Under the pieces are notes generated by a model. The model saw only the letters and a program-made list of their open reading frames with translations, was not told where the DNA came from and ran no database searches. Both the position numbers and the translations under genes were made by a program. This document shows, piece by piece, positions 1-6,626 of a stretch of 6,626 nt of DNA. Every line of letters starts with the position of its first letter. Position 1 is the first letter of the stretch. The DNA is taken from assembly GCA_023251855.1 (NCBI GenBank), contig JAHEYA010000094.1:1-6626 (forward strand), read 5' to 3'. This DNA comes from Bacteroidota bacterium (GTDB lineage: Bacteria; Bacteroidota; Bacteroidia; 2-12-FULL-35-15).

Positions 1-1525
1 CCGGTGTTGCATGATCTACAGCAGCTGTATAGAACATGGATGTTAAATAACCATTATTTAAAGGTTGCCAAACTACTGTATTTACTGAATTATCTGAAGT
101 TTTAAAAACACCGCCATCATTGGTGCTGTACATAATATTGGGGTTGGATGGAGAAAATTCCAAACAATGCTGATCGGGATGATGATTGAGGTATGAATTA
201 ATAACAGGCAAGGCAGAAAATTGTTCATAACCTCCAATAAATGAAGTGTGCGTAGAATCCTGAAAGCCACTGGTAGATCGATACAAATTGGTGCCGCCAA
301 TAAATACAGTGCTCGAATCAGTTGGTTTTACACGAACTAACATATCATAAGATCCTTGAACGGTCCATTTATCAAACTGACCACCTGTTGCAGGTAAATT
401 TATGGAAAGGTTTTGCCACATGCCACCAGCACTATCACCATTGCCTGATAAATAAGTGTATTTCCAAAAGCTGTTCCATTCAGGGTCACCTAAATAATTG
501 TAGGTTACTTTGCCTGCATTGGGTGTGTTGGCTAAAAAATAAACTTCGTTTTCATTGGAAGGATTTATTCCCATTACTATTCTATTATAAGCTGTAGGAA
601 AACTATCCGGAGTAATTTTAGTAAATGCAGTACCATTAACAGAGCGCCAGATGCCTTTTTTGGCTCCATCATCACTTAAGGCGGCATATACTACTCCGGT
701 TGTGGTTACTGCAACATCAGTAAAATATGAATTTCCACCGAGTACTGATGCCCAGCTTGTTCCCCCATTAATGCTTCTGTTAATTCCACCATAAACGGCA
801 GCATAAATTTCTGAAACAGAATCATTTGCTGACACATCATTTGCTACGTTCCAGATCAATTGCCAGCCGCTTGTAAAAGATTGAGCTACCCCACCGGCAG
901 TTGATGTTATTGGCTGCCAGGTTACACCTCCATCAGTAGATTTGAATATTCCATCTCCAAGATAATAGGCACCACCACCTCCTGCTGAAGCACCATAGGC
1001 TTCACCGCTGCCATAGTACCAAACATTTGTATGTGTAGGGCGTTTATCCTGAACCAAGCAGGTTGCATTTTTTAATTGTGATAAGGTATTGGTCATGTTC
1101 CAGGTAGTTCCACCATCAGTGGAAAGCCACATTCCTCCGGAGCAAGAGCCTGCCAGCAAACGGTTTTCATTACTTACATCAATACCAAAAGCTCGGGTAC
1201 GACCACCCACATTAAATGGACCGCGGTTTACAATTGTTAAAGTTGACCTGTCACCAAACGAATTACCCTGCGCATCATTAGGCAGTGTAGCTGCAAAAGT
1301 CAATTCTTTTTGACGAATATTATCTGGTATTTTTCCGGTTGCCGGATCGGCCAGGCGTTTTAGTTCCCAACGGATGCGCTCCTGGGCATCCTCTTCCATT
1401 CCATCTCTTGAAATGTTGCCTTTAGAGTCTTTTCTATTTTTGTCGAGGTTCTTAGAAGCAGCCATGAAACCAAGGACTGATAAGGACAAGATGATACCCG
1501 AAATAATTACAAATGATTTTTTCAT
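1..1525 (-). CDS. Secreted Asp-box (BNR/sortilin-like) beta-propeller protein, C-terminus outside window
   Basis: The frame is open from the ATG at 1525 to base 1 (508 codons), so the protein continues beyond the window. Residues 1-23 look like a signal peptide: MKK, a hydrophobic stretch, then small residues around MAAS. The next ATG (residue 21) would destroy this signal, which supports the chosen start. Residues 25-95 are polar and charged. From about residue 99 a propeller-like region begins with GPFNVGGRTRAFGID. Asp-box turns lie at 135-142 (STDGGTTW), 196-203 (STDGGVTW) and 251-258 (SINGGTSW), with degenerate ones near 295 and 467-478. Asp boxes are known from sialidases, sortilin/VPS10 and YCF48-like propellers. 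Bacteroidota proteins of this type are usually large, exported, and often end in a type IX secretion sorting domain, which would be off-window. I see no sialidase arginine triad or FRIP motif, so hydrolase activity is not supported. Binding or adhesion at the cell surface is an inference. The gene is divergent from the phosphatase gene at 1759. Confidence 0.87.
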   Translation of the reverse strand, partial: MKKSFVIISGIILSLSVLGFMAASKNLDKNRKDSKGNISRDGMEEDAQERIRWELKRLADPATGKIPDNIRQKELTFAATLPNDAQGNSFGDRSTLTIVNRGPFNVGGRTRAFGIDVSNENRLLAGSCSGGMWLSTDGGTTWNMTNTLSQLKNATCLVQDKRPTHTNVWYYGSGEAYGASAGGGGAYYLGDGIFKSTDGGVTWQPITSTAGGVAQSFTSGWQLIWNVANDVSANDSVSEIYAAVYGGINRSINGGTSWASVLGGNSYFTDVAVTTTGVVYAALSDDGAKKGIWRSVNGTAFTKITPDSFPTAYNRIVMGINPSNENEVYFLANTPNAGKVTYNYLGDPEWNSFWKYTYLSGNGDSAGGMWQNLSINLPATGGQFDKWTVQGSYDMLVRVKPTDSSTVFIGGTNLYRSTSGFQDSTHTSFIGGYEQFSALPVINSYLNHHPDQHCLEFSPSNPNIMYSTNDGGVFKTSDNSVNTVVWQPLNNGYLTSMFYTAAVDHATP

Positions 1526-1543
1526 TCTTTTTTTTATTGAAAC

Positions 1544-1551
1544 CAAATGTA
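1544..1551 (-). promoter_or_regulatory. Putative -7 element (TACATTTG) of the Asp-box protein gene
   Basis: Read on the minus strand, this is a perfect match to the Bacteroidota sigma-ABfr -7 consensus TAnnTTTG. It ends 18 bases before the ATG at 1525, implying a very short 5' leader of about a dozen bases. The matching -33 element is weak: TTGTTGTTG lies at 1585-1577, leaving at least 25 bases between it and the -7 element, longer than the usual 19 or so. An A8 run (minus strand) sits in that spacer. Confidence 0.42.
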
Positions 1552-1733
1552 CTGTTTTTTTTGTTTCCGATTGAGTCAACAACAATAAAATAAGGGTAAA
1601 AAACAGTAATTAAAAGGTGCACTATTAAAATTAAACACCAAGAATGAGAGGTAAAATATGGTTGGTAATGGAACATTTAAAAAGCAAGCATAAATTCCTT
1701 ATTATTAAACGATATTATTCATTAAGTATTTAT

Positions 1734-1741
1734 TACATTCG
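1734..1741 (+). promoter_or_regulatory. Possible -7 element (TACATTCG) of the phosphatase gene
   Basis: This matches the Bacteroidota TAnnTTTG consensus at all fixed positions but one (C for the third T). It ends 17 bases before the ATG at 1759, almost the same distance as the better-matching element of the opposite gene. No TTG or TTTG is visible about 19 bases upstream, so the call rests on the -7 match and its position only. Confidence 0.27.
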
Positions 1742-1758
1742 CACATCCAAATAATATT

Positions 1759-1845
1759 ATGTTCAACAAACAACTATTGAATCGTTTTTTATCCTATCTG
1801 TTAATTCAGATAACTATAGTGATTAGCTCCGGTGAGTGTAGGGCT
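1759..1845 (+). other. Signal peptide of the phosphatase (residues 1-29)
   Basis: A positively charged start (K4, R9) is followed by a hydrophobic stretch at residues 10-24 and a likely cleavage after A29 in CRA-QL. C27 is preceded by glutamate, so it is not a lipobox. The segment could instead remain as a membrane anchor. Either way the TPR region that follows would lie outside the cytoplasm. Confidence 0.72.
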
Positions 1846-4800
1846 CAGCTTACCAAAGAGCGGGTTGCTCATTACCGCACTGTTGATTCACTTCAAATCC
1901 TTTTGAAAGAAGCCAAAGCGGACAGCAATAAAGTAACTCTTTTAAATGCATTATGTTTAGAAACAAAAAAAGAGTCACCTGAAAATGCTATTCAATATGC
2001 TGAAAGAGCGCTTACATTAGCTCAACTATTGTCATATAAAAAAGGAATGGCTAAGTCATTAGCCAACATTGCGCTTGTTTATAAATCCAGCAATGATATT
2101 GACAAAGCATTGGAGAGCTACCTTCACTCTTTAAAAATTTTATATGAAACGGGTAACAAAAAAGAGATCATAAAAACGTTAAGTATTATCGCTGATCTGT
2201 ATGCAGAACAAAGGAGTTTGGGCAAAGCGATGGAGTATTATTTGAATGCTTTAACATTGTATGAAGGAATGTCGATCGATACTGCATCAACTCCAGATGA
2301 GGATAAACCCGCTGCAGAAAAAAAGCAGCAGGCAAGATTAATTCATGTGATAGGTAAACTTTGTCAGAATCAAAATAATTACGATGGGTCATTAAAATAT
2401 TTTTTCAGAGCATTAAAAATTTATGAAAAAATAAATGATGAGATAGGTATTGCTGATGTTTCAATTTCGATCTCCGTAATTTATTATGAAAGAAGTAACC
2501 ATGATAAAACACAAACGTTCGTTTTTAAAGGCGCTCACATGGAAGCAATGTATTATGCTTTAAGAGCCAGAAAATTATATCAGAGTAATAAATCAAATAA
2601 TGGCCTTGTTAAAGCAGATAATCAGCTTGCATATATTAGTGCTGGCAAAGGAGAATTTGGTAAGGCACTAGAGTATGCTTTTGAGGGATTAAAAATATCA
2701 AGAGAGATTAGGGACGATGATATGTCGGCAATTCTTTTTGGCACAATAGGGGATATTTATTTTGCACAGGGGAACTATGAAAAATCACTCGAGTATTTGG
2801 AAAGATGTTATAAAGCGGCATCAATGGTAAATAACAAAACATATGTAAGGGATCTTTATCTGAGTTTCGCAAACTGTTATGCAAAATTAAATAATCATAA
2901 AAAAGCGTATGAATTTTATGCACTTTATTCCAGAATGAAAGACGCTCTGTTCAATGAACAATCAAATAAACTGATAGCAGAGTTGAGTGCGAGGTATGAG
3001 AGTGAAAAAAAAGATAAAGAACTCATAAAAAAAGATGCAGAGATAGCTAGGCGACAAGCCGAAACAGAACAACAGCAAACTCTGCGAAATGCATTTATTA
3101 TTGGCTTTACACTGGTGCTTGTGTTTGCTTTCCTTATTTTCAGAGGGTATAGAAACAAACAAAAAGCGAATATCAGCATTATACAACAAAAAGAAGAAGT
3201 TGAAAAAACCTATAAGAATATTTCCATTTTAAGTGAGATCGAACAAAAAATAACATCCTCTCTTTCAGTTGAAAAAATAATTGAAAAAATTTATGAAAAT
3301 GTAAATAAATTGATGGTTGCAGACGTTTTTTGTATTGGTGTCCATAATAAAAAAAATAATTCAATTGATTTTCCGGGATTCATAGAAAAAGGAAAAAAAT
3401 TCAGCAGTTCGTATAGTTTGAATGATGATACCCGCTTCCCTGTGATTTGTTTCAAAAAAGGACAGGAGATATTTATTAACGATTTAGAAAGTGAGTATGT
3501 TAAGTACATGTCATATATTCCTGCACCTGTTGCCGGTGAACGCCCAGAGTCACTTATTTATCTTCCACTATTTTCAAAAGAAAAAGTGATTGGAGTAATT
3601 ACGGTAGAGAGTTTCAGCAAAAATGCCTACACCAGGTACCACCTGAATATTCTCAAAAATCTTGCAGTTTATGTTGCGATTGCCTTAGAAAATGCTCAGC
3701 TGTATGAAAATCTGGAAGAAAAAGTGGAAGAGAGAACCAGAGAAGTGATCACACAAAAAGAAGAGGTAGAAAAATCATACGAGAATACAAAACTACTCAG
3801 TAACATTGGCAGAGAGATCACCGCAGTTTTATCAGTTGAAGAAATTATAAATAAAGTGTATGAAAATATAAATAAGCTGATGGACGCATCAGCCTTTGGT
3901 ATTGCAGTATATAATGATTCTGAACAGCGCCTTGATTTTGCTGGATTTATTGAAAATGGAGCAAAGCTTCCTTTTCTTTATAATGAATTATCTGATGAAA
4001 GACGCCCGGCTATCTGGTGCTTTAAAAACCAAAAGGAATTATTTACCAATAATTATAGAAGAGATTATAACATTTATTTCCCGGGCAAAACAATGCCATT
4101 TGTCAAAGAAGGAGCACATGCTGCATCACTTATTTATCTTCCTCTTTCAACTCCCAATAAACGTATTGGAGTTATTACAGTTCAAAGTTTTAAAGAAAAT
4201 GCCTATACCGAATACCAGTTGGATATCCTCAGAAACTTAGCTGTATATACAGTAAATGCGATGGAAAATGCCAGCCTCTATGAAAATATGGAAGTGGAAG
4301 TTAAGCATAGAACACAGGAGGTGATCAAACAAAAAGAAGAATTAGAAATATCACATAACAATATCAATGTATTAAGTGAGATAGGTCAACAACTTACTTC
4401 TACATTGGATTTTGAAAGCATTTTCAATAAACTGCATGAAAGCGTTAACCGCCTGATGGACGCAGAAACATGGGGCATCAGGATATATCATCCTGAAAAT
4501 GAAACAGTAGAAGTAAAATTTGAATACGATAAAGGAGAAAGATTAAAACCATTTTCATTTTCTATGAATAATGATAATAATTACTCTGTATGGTGTATTA
4601 AAAATAGAAAAGAAATATTTATAAATGATAACTTAAATGAACATACAAAGTACGTTAAAGATATAGTAGTTGTTAGCGGTGGAATGACAGCATCTTTGTT
4701 ATTCTGTCCCATGATTTTTAAGGACCAGGTAATTGGGGTGATTACTGTTCAGAGCTATGAAAAAAACAGGTATACCAAACATCATCTCGATATACTAAGA

Positions 4801-6626
4801 ACATTAGCTAATTATACCGCTATTGCTCTTGAAAATGCACAGCTTTATGAAAACCTGGAAGAAAAGGTAAAGGAGAGAACTGTTGAGGTTTTGAAACAAA
4901 AAGAAGAGGTAGAAAAATCGTACGAGAATACAAAACTGCTTAGTAGTATTGGTAGAGAGATTACCTCCGTTTTGACAGCTGAGGAAATATTAAAAAAGGT
5001 ATATGAAAACGTTAATAAACTCATGGATGCTTCTGCATTTGGTATTGGTATAATTAACGAAAAAGAAAAGAGATTGGAGTTTACCGGATTTATGGAAAAA
5101 GGGGTGAGTCTGGAATTATATTACAATGAATTAAATGATGAAAGCCGTCCTGCTGTGTGGTGTTTTAAAAGGCAGAAGGAGATGTTTATAAATGATTTTA
5201 GAAAAGAGTTTTCAACTTATTTCCCGGGTATTCCAATGCCATCGCCTAAAGCCGGTGATATGTCTGAATCAATTATTTATCTTCCACTTTCAACAGCTAA
5301 CAGGCATATTGGAGTGATCACAGTTCAAAGTTTCAAAGCAAATGCATACACTGAATATCATTTGAATATTCTTAGAAACCTGGCGCTTTATGTAGTAAAC
5401 GGATTGGAAAATGCACGCCTCTATCAAAATATGGAAGACGAAGTAAAAGTGCGTACACTTGAAATTGAAAAACAAAAGGACGAATTAGCCAGATTATCTA
5501 TTGTTGCCAGTGAAACGGATAATGGTGTTTTAATTTTTGGTGAAACCGGTGAAATAGAATGGGTAAATTCCGGTTTTACCCGCTTACAGGGATATGGATT
5601 GAAAGAGTTAAAGCAAAGAGGTAACACATTGGAAAAAATAAGTAACAATCCCGAGATCCAACTACTCATACGTAAGTGTATCCAGAATAAAAAATCATCT
5701 ATTTATCAGGCATTAAACATCACTAAGGATGGTAGAGAGTTGTGGGTGCAAAGTTCACTCACTCCAATATTGGATTCAGTTGGCAATATCAAAAAATGGG
5801 TGATGATCGATACAGATGTGACCGACCGTAAGAAGGCTGAAGATGATATCAAATTACAAAATGAAAAAATTACTGATAGTATCAATTATGCTAAAAGAAT
5901 ACAGGAAGCTTTGCTCCCTCCGATTGCAGAAATAAAAAAACATTTACCGGAATCTTTTGTATTATATAAACCCAAAGATATTGTTAGTGGTGATTTTTAT
6001 TGGATCTATGAGGATAAGGAGAGAGTGATGATTGCAGTTGCTGATTGTACAGGACATGGTGTACCGGGAGCATTTATGTCGCTGATGGGTAACAACCTTT
6101 TGAATGATATTATTAAAGTGAAAGCGGTTTACACTCCTTCCGAGATCCTATACGAACTAAATATTCAAGTGCTAAACGCATTAAAACAAAACAGCAAAAA
6201 TACATCAGTTAAATTTGGAATGGATATCGCCCTTATTAGTTTGGAGTTCGAAGGGATGCCAATGGATAATGTGAAAAGCAAATTAAAAAAAGGAGAGAAA
6301 AAATCGCTTACTCTTAACTTGCCTGCTTTACAAACAGACGCCTCTCAAATAACTAAATTACAATATGCAGGAGCGCACAGCCCCTTGGTTATTTATCGTA
6401 ACAATGAATGTATCGAAATAAAAGCAGATAAGAACGCTATCGGATTTATAAAAAAAGAAGGAGAACAAAATTTTACCAACCATAGCTTTCAGCTTCAAAA
6501 AGGAGATATGTTATACTTGTTTTCTGATGGTTATGCCGATCAGATTGGCGGAAAAGAAAATAAAAAAATATTCGCCCAGCCTTTTCGTGAAATACTCCAA
6601 TCAGTTTGTTTGCTTAAGATGGTGGG
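1759..6626 (+). CDS. TPR-TM-GAFx4-PAS-SpoIIE (PP2C-type) signalling phosphatase, C-terminus outside window
   Basis: The frame is open from the ATG at 1759 to the window end: 1622 codons, no stop. This ATG is the first after in-frame stops at 1645-1680 and gives a good signal peptide (1-29, ending CRA-QL). Residues about 75-395 hold seven or eight TPR-type helix pairs, for example IDKALESYLHSLKI at 114-127. A charged coiled coil (395-443) and a transmembrane helix (444-461, then RGYRNK) follow, placing TPRs outside and the rest in the cytoplasm. Four GAF domains lie at about 490-645, 677-836, 872-1026 and 1058-1217, linked by signalling helices containing E/H/V-R-T. A PAS domain spans 1244-1356. 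The SpoIIE/PP2C domain starts near 1371, with metal-site motifs SGDFYW (D1412), ADCTGHG (D1429) and SDGYAD (D1590, D1594). Such phosphatases dephosphorylate serine/threonine on partners such as anti-anti-sigma STAS proteins. No kinase domain is seen, and the actual partner and ligands are unknown. Judged by the family, only a few tens of residues are missing. Confidence 0.93.
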   Translation, partial: MFNKQLLNRFLSYLLIQITIVISSGECRAQLTKERVAHYRTVDSLQILLKEAKADSNKVTLLNALCLETKKESPENAIQYAERALTLAQLLSYKKGMAKSLANIALVYKSSNDIDKALESYLHSLKILYETGNKKEIIKTLSIIADLYAEQRSLGKAMEYYLNALTLYEGMSIDTASTPDEDKPAAEKKQQARLIHVIGKLCQNQNNYDGSLKYFFRALKIYEKINDEIGIADVSISISVIYYERSNHDKTQTFVFKGAHMEAMYYALRARKLYQSNKSNNGLVKADNQLAYISAGKGEFGKALEYAFEGLKISREIRDDDMSAILFGTIGDIYFAQGNYEKSLEYLERCYKAASMVNNKTYVRDLYLSFANCYAKLNNHKKAYEFYALYSRMKDALFNEQSNKLIAELSARYESEKKDKELIKKDAEIARRQAETEQQQTLRNAFIIGFTLVLVFAFLIFRGYRNKQKANISIIQQKEEVEKTYKNISILSEIEQKITSSLSVEKIIEKIYENVNKLMVADVFCIGVHNKKNNSIDFPGFIEKGKKFSSSYSLNDDTRFPVICFKKGQEIFINDLESEYVKYMSYIPAPVAGERPESLIYLPLFSKEKVIGVITVESFSKNAYTRYHLNILKNLAVYVAIALENAQLYENLEEKVEERTREVITQKEEVEKSYENTKLLSNIGREITAVLSVEEIINKVYENINKLMDASAFGIAVYNDSEQRLDFAGFIENGAKLPFLYNELSDERRPAIWCFKNQKELFTNNYRRDYNIYFPGKTMPFVKEGAHAASLIYLPLSTPNKRIGVITVQSFKENAYTEYQLDILRNLAVYTVNAMENASLYENMEVEVKHRTQEVIKQKEELEISHNNINVLSEIGQQLTSTLDFESIFNKLHESVNRLMDAETWGIRIYHPENETVEVKFEYDKGERLKPFSFSMNNDNNYSVWCIKNRKEIFINDNLNEHTKYVKDIVVVSGGMTASLLFCPMIFKDQVIGVITVQSYEKNRYTKHHLDILRTLANYTAIALENAQLYENLEEKVKERTVEVLKQKEEVEKSYENTKLLSSIGREITSVLTAEEILKKVYENVNKLMDASAFGIGIINEKEKRLEFTGFMEKGVSLELYYNELNDESRPAVWCFKRQKEMFINDFRKEFSTYFPGIPMPSPKAGDMSESIIYLPLSTANRHIGVITVQSFKANAYTEYHLNILRNLALYVVNGLENARLYQNMEDEVKVRTLEIEKQKDELARLSIVASETDNGVLIFGETGEIEWVNSGFTRLQGYGLKELKQRGNTLEKISNNPEIQLLIRKCIQNKKSSIYQALNITKDGRELWVQSSLTPILDSVGNIKKWVMIDTDVTDRKKAEDDIKLQNEKITDSINYAKRIQEALLPPIAEIKKHLPESFVLYKPKDIVSGDFYWIYEDKERVMIAVADCTGHGVPGAFMSLMGNNLLNDIIKVKAVYTPSEILYELNIQVLNALKQNSKNTSVKFGMDIALISLEFEGMPMDNVKSKLKKGEKKSLTLNLPALQTDASQITKLQYAGAHSPLVIYRNNECIEIKADKNAIGFIKKEGEQNFTNHSFQLQKGDMLYLFSDGYADQIGGKENKKIFAQPFREILQSVCLLKMV
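1861..2943 (+). other. Extracytoplasmic TPR region (residues 35-395)
   Basis: Repeated helix pairs carry the TPR pattern of small and aromatic residues. Examples are SLANIALVYKSSNDIDKAL (100-118), LSIIADLYAEQRSLGKAM (141-158), LFGTIGDIYFAQGNYEKSL (326-344) and LSFANCYAKLNNHKKAY (368-384). Two stretches break the 34-residue rhythm: a lysine/proline-rich loop at about 170-192 and an insertion around 247-262. TPRs usually bind peptides or other proteins. The partner here is unknown. Confidence 0.8.
3088..3141 (+). other. Transmembrane helix (residues 444-461)
   Basis: An uninterrupted hydrophobic stretch beginning AFIIGFTLVL is followed by the basic segment RGYRNKQK, which by the positive-inside rule places the following GAF domains in the cytoplasm. 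The preceding coiled coil (about 395-443, rich in E, K and Q) could pass a signal from the TPR region to the membrane. Confidence 0.85.
3181..4323 (+). repeat. Two-GAF block, first copy (residues 475-855)
   Basis: This 1143-base block encodes a signalling helix and GAF1, then another helix and GAF2. It aligns with the next block at a constant offset of 381 residues at every landmark I checked except inside GAF1/GAF3, where compensating one-residue gaps occur. The GAF1-to-GAF2 linker (KEEVEKSYENTKLLS at 667-681) recurs exactly at 1048-1062. Block borders are chosen by phase and could shift along the helical linkers. Confidence 0.75.
4324..5466 (+). repeat. Two-GAF block, second copy (residues 856-1236)
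   Basis: This is the second copy of the 381-residue block, containing GAF3 and GAF4. By hand count GAF4 is about 66% identical to GAF2 over 160 residues with no gap. GAF3 is only about 45% identical to GAF1. The helical junction starts a third time (KQKDEL at 1238-1243) but then leads into the PAS domain. At DNA level the copies differ at many third positions, so the duplication is not recent. Confidence 0.75.
5488..5838 (+). other. PAS domain (residues 1244-1360)
   Basis: The segment has the PAS pattern: LSIVASETDNGVLIFGETGEIEWVN... with the F-x-R-L-Q-G-Y turn at 1273-1279, a later ITKDGRELWV strand pair, and the closing VTDRKKAE that leads into a helix. PAS domains bind small ligands or mediate dimerisation. 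No cofactor can be assigned from the sequence. Its position between the GAF array and the catalytic domain suggests it relays or adds input. Confidence 0.82.
5869..6626 (+). other. SpoIIE/PP2C phosphatase domain, incomplete (residue 1371 onward)
   Basis: It begins with the typical helix SINYAKRIQEALLPP (1374-1388), followed by PKDIVSGDFYW (1405-1415), VADCTGHGVPGAFMS (1427-1441), FGMDIALIS (1486-1494), YAGAHSPL (1536-1543) and YLFSDGYADQIGG (1586-1598). D1412, D1429, D1590 and D1594 are the expected metal-site residues, so the domain should be catalytically active. A lysine-rich segment of some 25 extra residues interrupts it at about 1497-1532. The last part is cut by the window edge. Confidence 0.92.

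Larger units (their letters stand above)
1526..1758. other. Divergent intergenic promoter region
   Basis: These 233 AT-rich bases separate two start codons facing away from each other, so both promoters must lie here unless they overlap the coding regions. No convincing gene is present: the plus-strand frame leading into 1759 has stops at 1645, 1666 and 1678. Two runs of eight T lie at 1528-1535 and 1555-1562, either side of the minus-strand -7 element. Neither gene has a clear Shine-Dalgarno. Both starts follow A/T-rich leaders, as is usual in Bacteroidota. I saw no strong inverted repeat that would suggest an operator. Confidence 0.7.

Noticed and set aside
322..597. A 91-codon plus-strand open frame
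   Set aside because: It is antisense to the Asp-box protein gene, with odd composition (rich in Cys, His and Leu), as expected for a shadow frame.
1..1525. Sialidase or other glycoside hydrolase function
   Set aside because: Asp boxes alone are shared by many non-enzymatic propellers. No FRIP motif or arginine triad is visible in the 508 residues seen.
1616..1639. GGTG...CACC inverted repeat in the intergenic region
   Set aside because: The arms are only four bases with a 16-base loop, which is expected by chance and too weak for a terminator or operator call.
1452..1676. A 74-codon minus-strand open frame spanning the intergenic region
   Set aside because: It overlaps the start of the Asp-box gene in another frame and covers that gene's likely promoter. 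The gene with a signal peptide is far better supported.
1759..1845. Lipoprotein signal at C27
   Set aside because: The residue before the cysteine is glutamate and the preceding residues are S-G, which does not fit a lipobox.
2925..3189. Two overlapping minus-strand open frames rich in Ser, Phe and Leu
   Set aside because: They are antisense to the coiled-coil and transmembrane part of the phosphatase gene. The hydrophobic residues come from reverse-reading A-rich lysine codons.
3896..4240. A 114-codon open frame on the plus strand
   Set aside because: It lies in a different frame inside GAF2 of the phosphatase gene, whose own frame is continuous and clearly conserved. The product resembles no family.
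3181..6626. Histidine kinase
   Set aside because: GAF/PAS arrays often precede kinases, but there is no H-box or ATP-binding N/G box. The C-terminal motifs are those of a SpoIIE/PP2C phosphatase.
6590..6626. Possible frameshift at the window end
   Set aside because: The frame remains open and the residues after the phosphatase motifs (REILQSVCLLKM) fit the usual helix of this domain. The sequence simply ends.

Overview
The window holds two long, divergently transcribed protein genes, both running off its edges, separated by a 233-base AT-rich intergenic region. I found no RNA gene, insertion sequence, CRISPR array or terminator. Several features point to a Bacteroidota bacterium: AT-rich DNA, A-rich leaders without a clear Shine-Dalgarno, a perfect match to the Bacteroidota -7 promoter consensus TAnnTTTG, an Asp-box surface protein, and a TPR/GAF/SpoIIE signalling protein typical of that phylum. 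I cannot name the genus.

Left part (1-1525, minus strand): the first 508 codons of a secreted Asp-box (BNR/sortilin-type) beta-propeller protein. It has a signal peptide, a polar N-terminal region, and repeated S-x-D/N-x-G-x-x-W turns. The C-terminus lies beyond base 1. In this family it often carries a type IX secretion sorting domain, but that cannot be seen here.

Middle (1526-1758): a divergent promoter region. A -7-like element lies 17-18 bases from each start codon. The minus-strand element is a perfect match and the plus-strand one has a single mismatch.

Right part (1759-6626, plus strand): one very large open frame (1622 codons seen, no stop) encoding a membrane-spanning signalling protein. 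In order it has a signal peptide, a predicted extracytoplasmic TPR region, a coiled coil, one transmembrane helix, four cytoplasmic GAF domains joined by signalling helices, a PAS domain, and a SpoIIE/PP2C-type serine/threonine phosphatase domain with its metal-binding aspartates. The likely logic is that sensory input from the TPR, GAF and PAS parts controls dephosphorylation of a partner protein, as in anti-sigma/anti-anti-sigma partner switching. No partner gene is visible.

The most notable feature is the four-GAF array. Its repeat spacing alternates 189, 192, 189, 192 residues, so the region reads as two consecutive 381-residue (1143-base) blocks. GAF2 and GAF4 are about two-thirds identical by hand count with no gap between them, while GAF1 and GAF3 have diverged much further.
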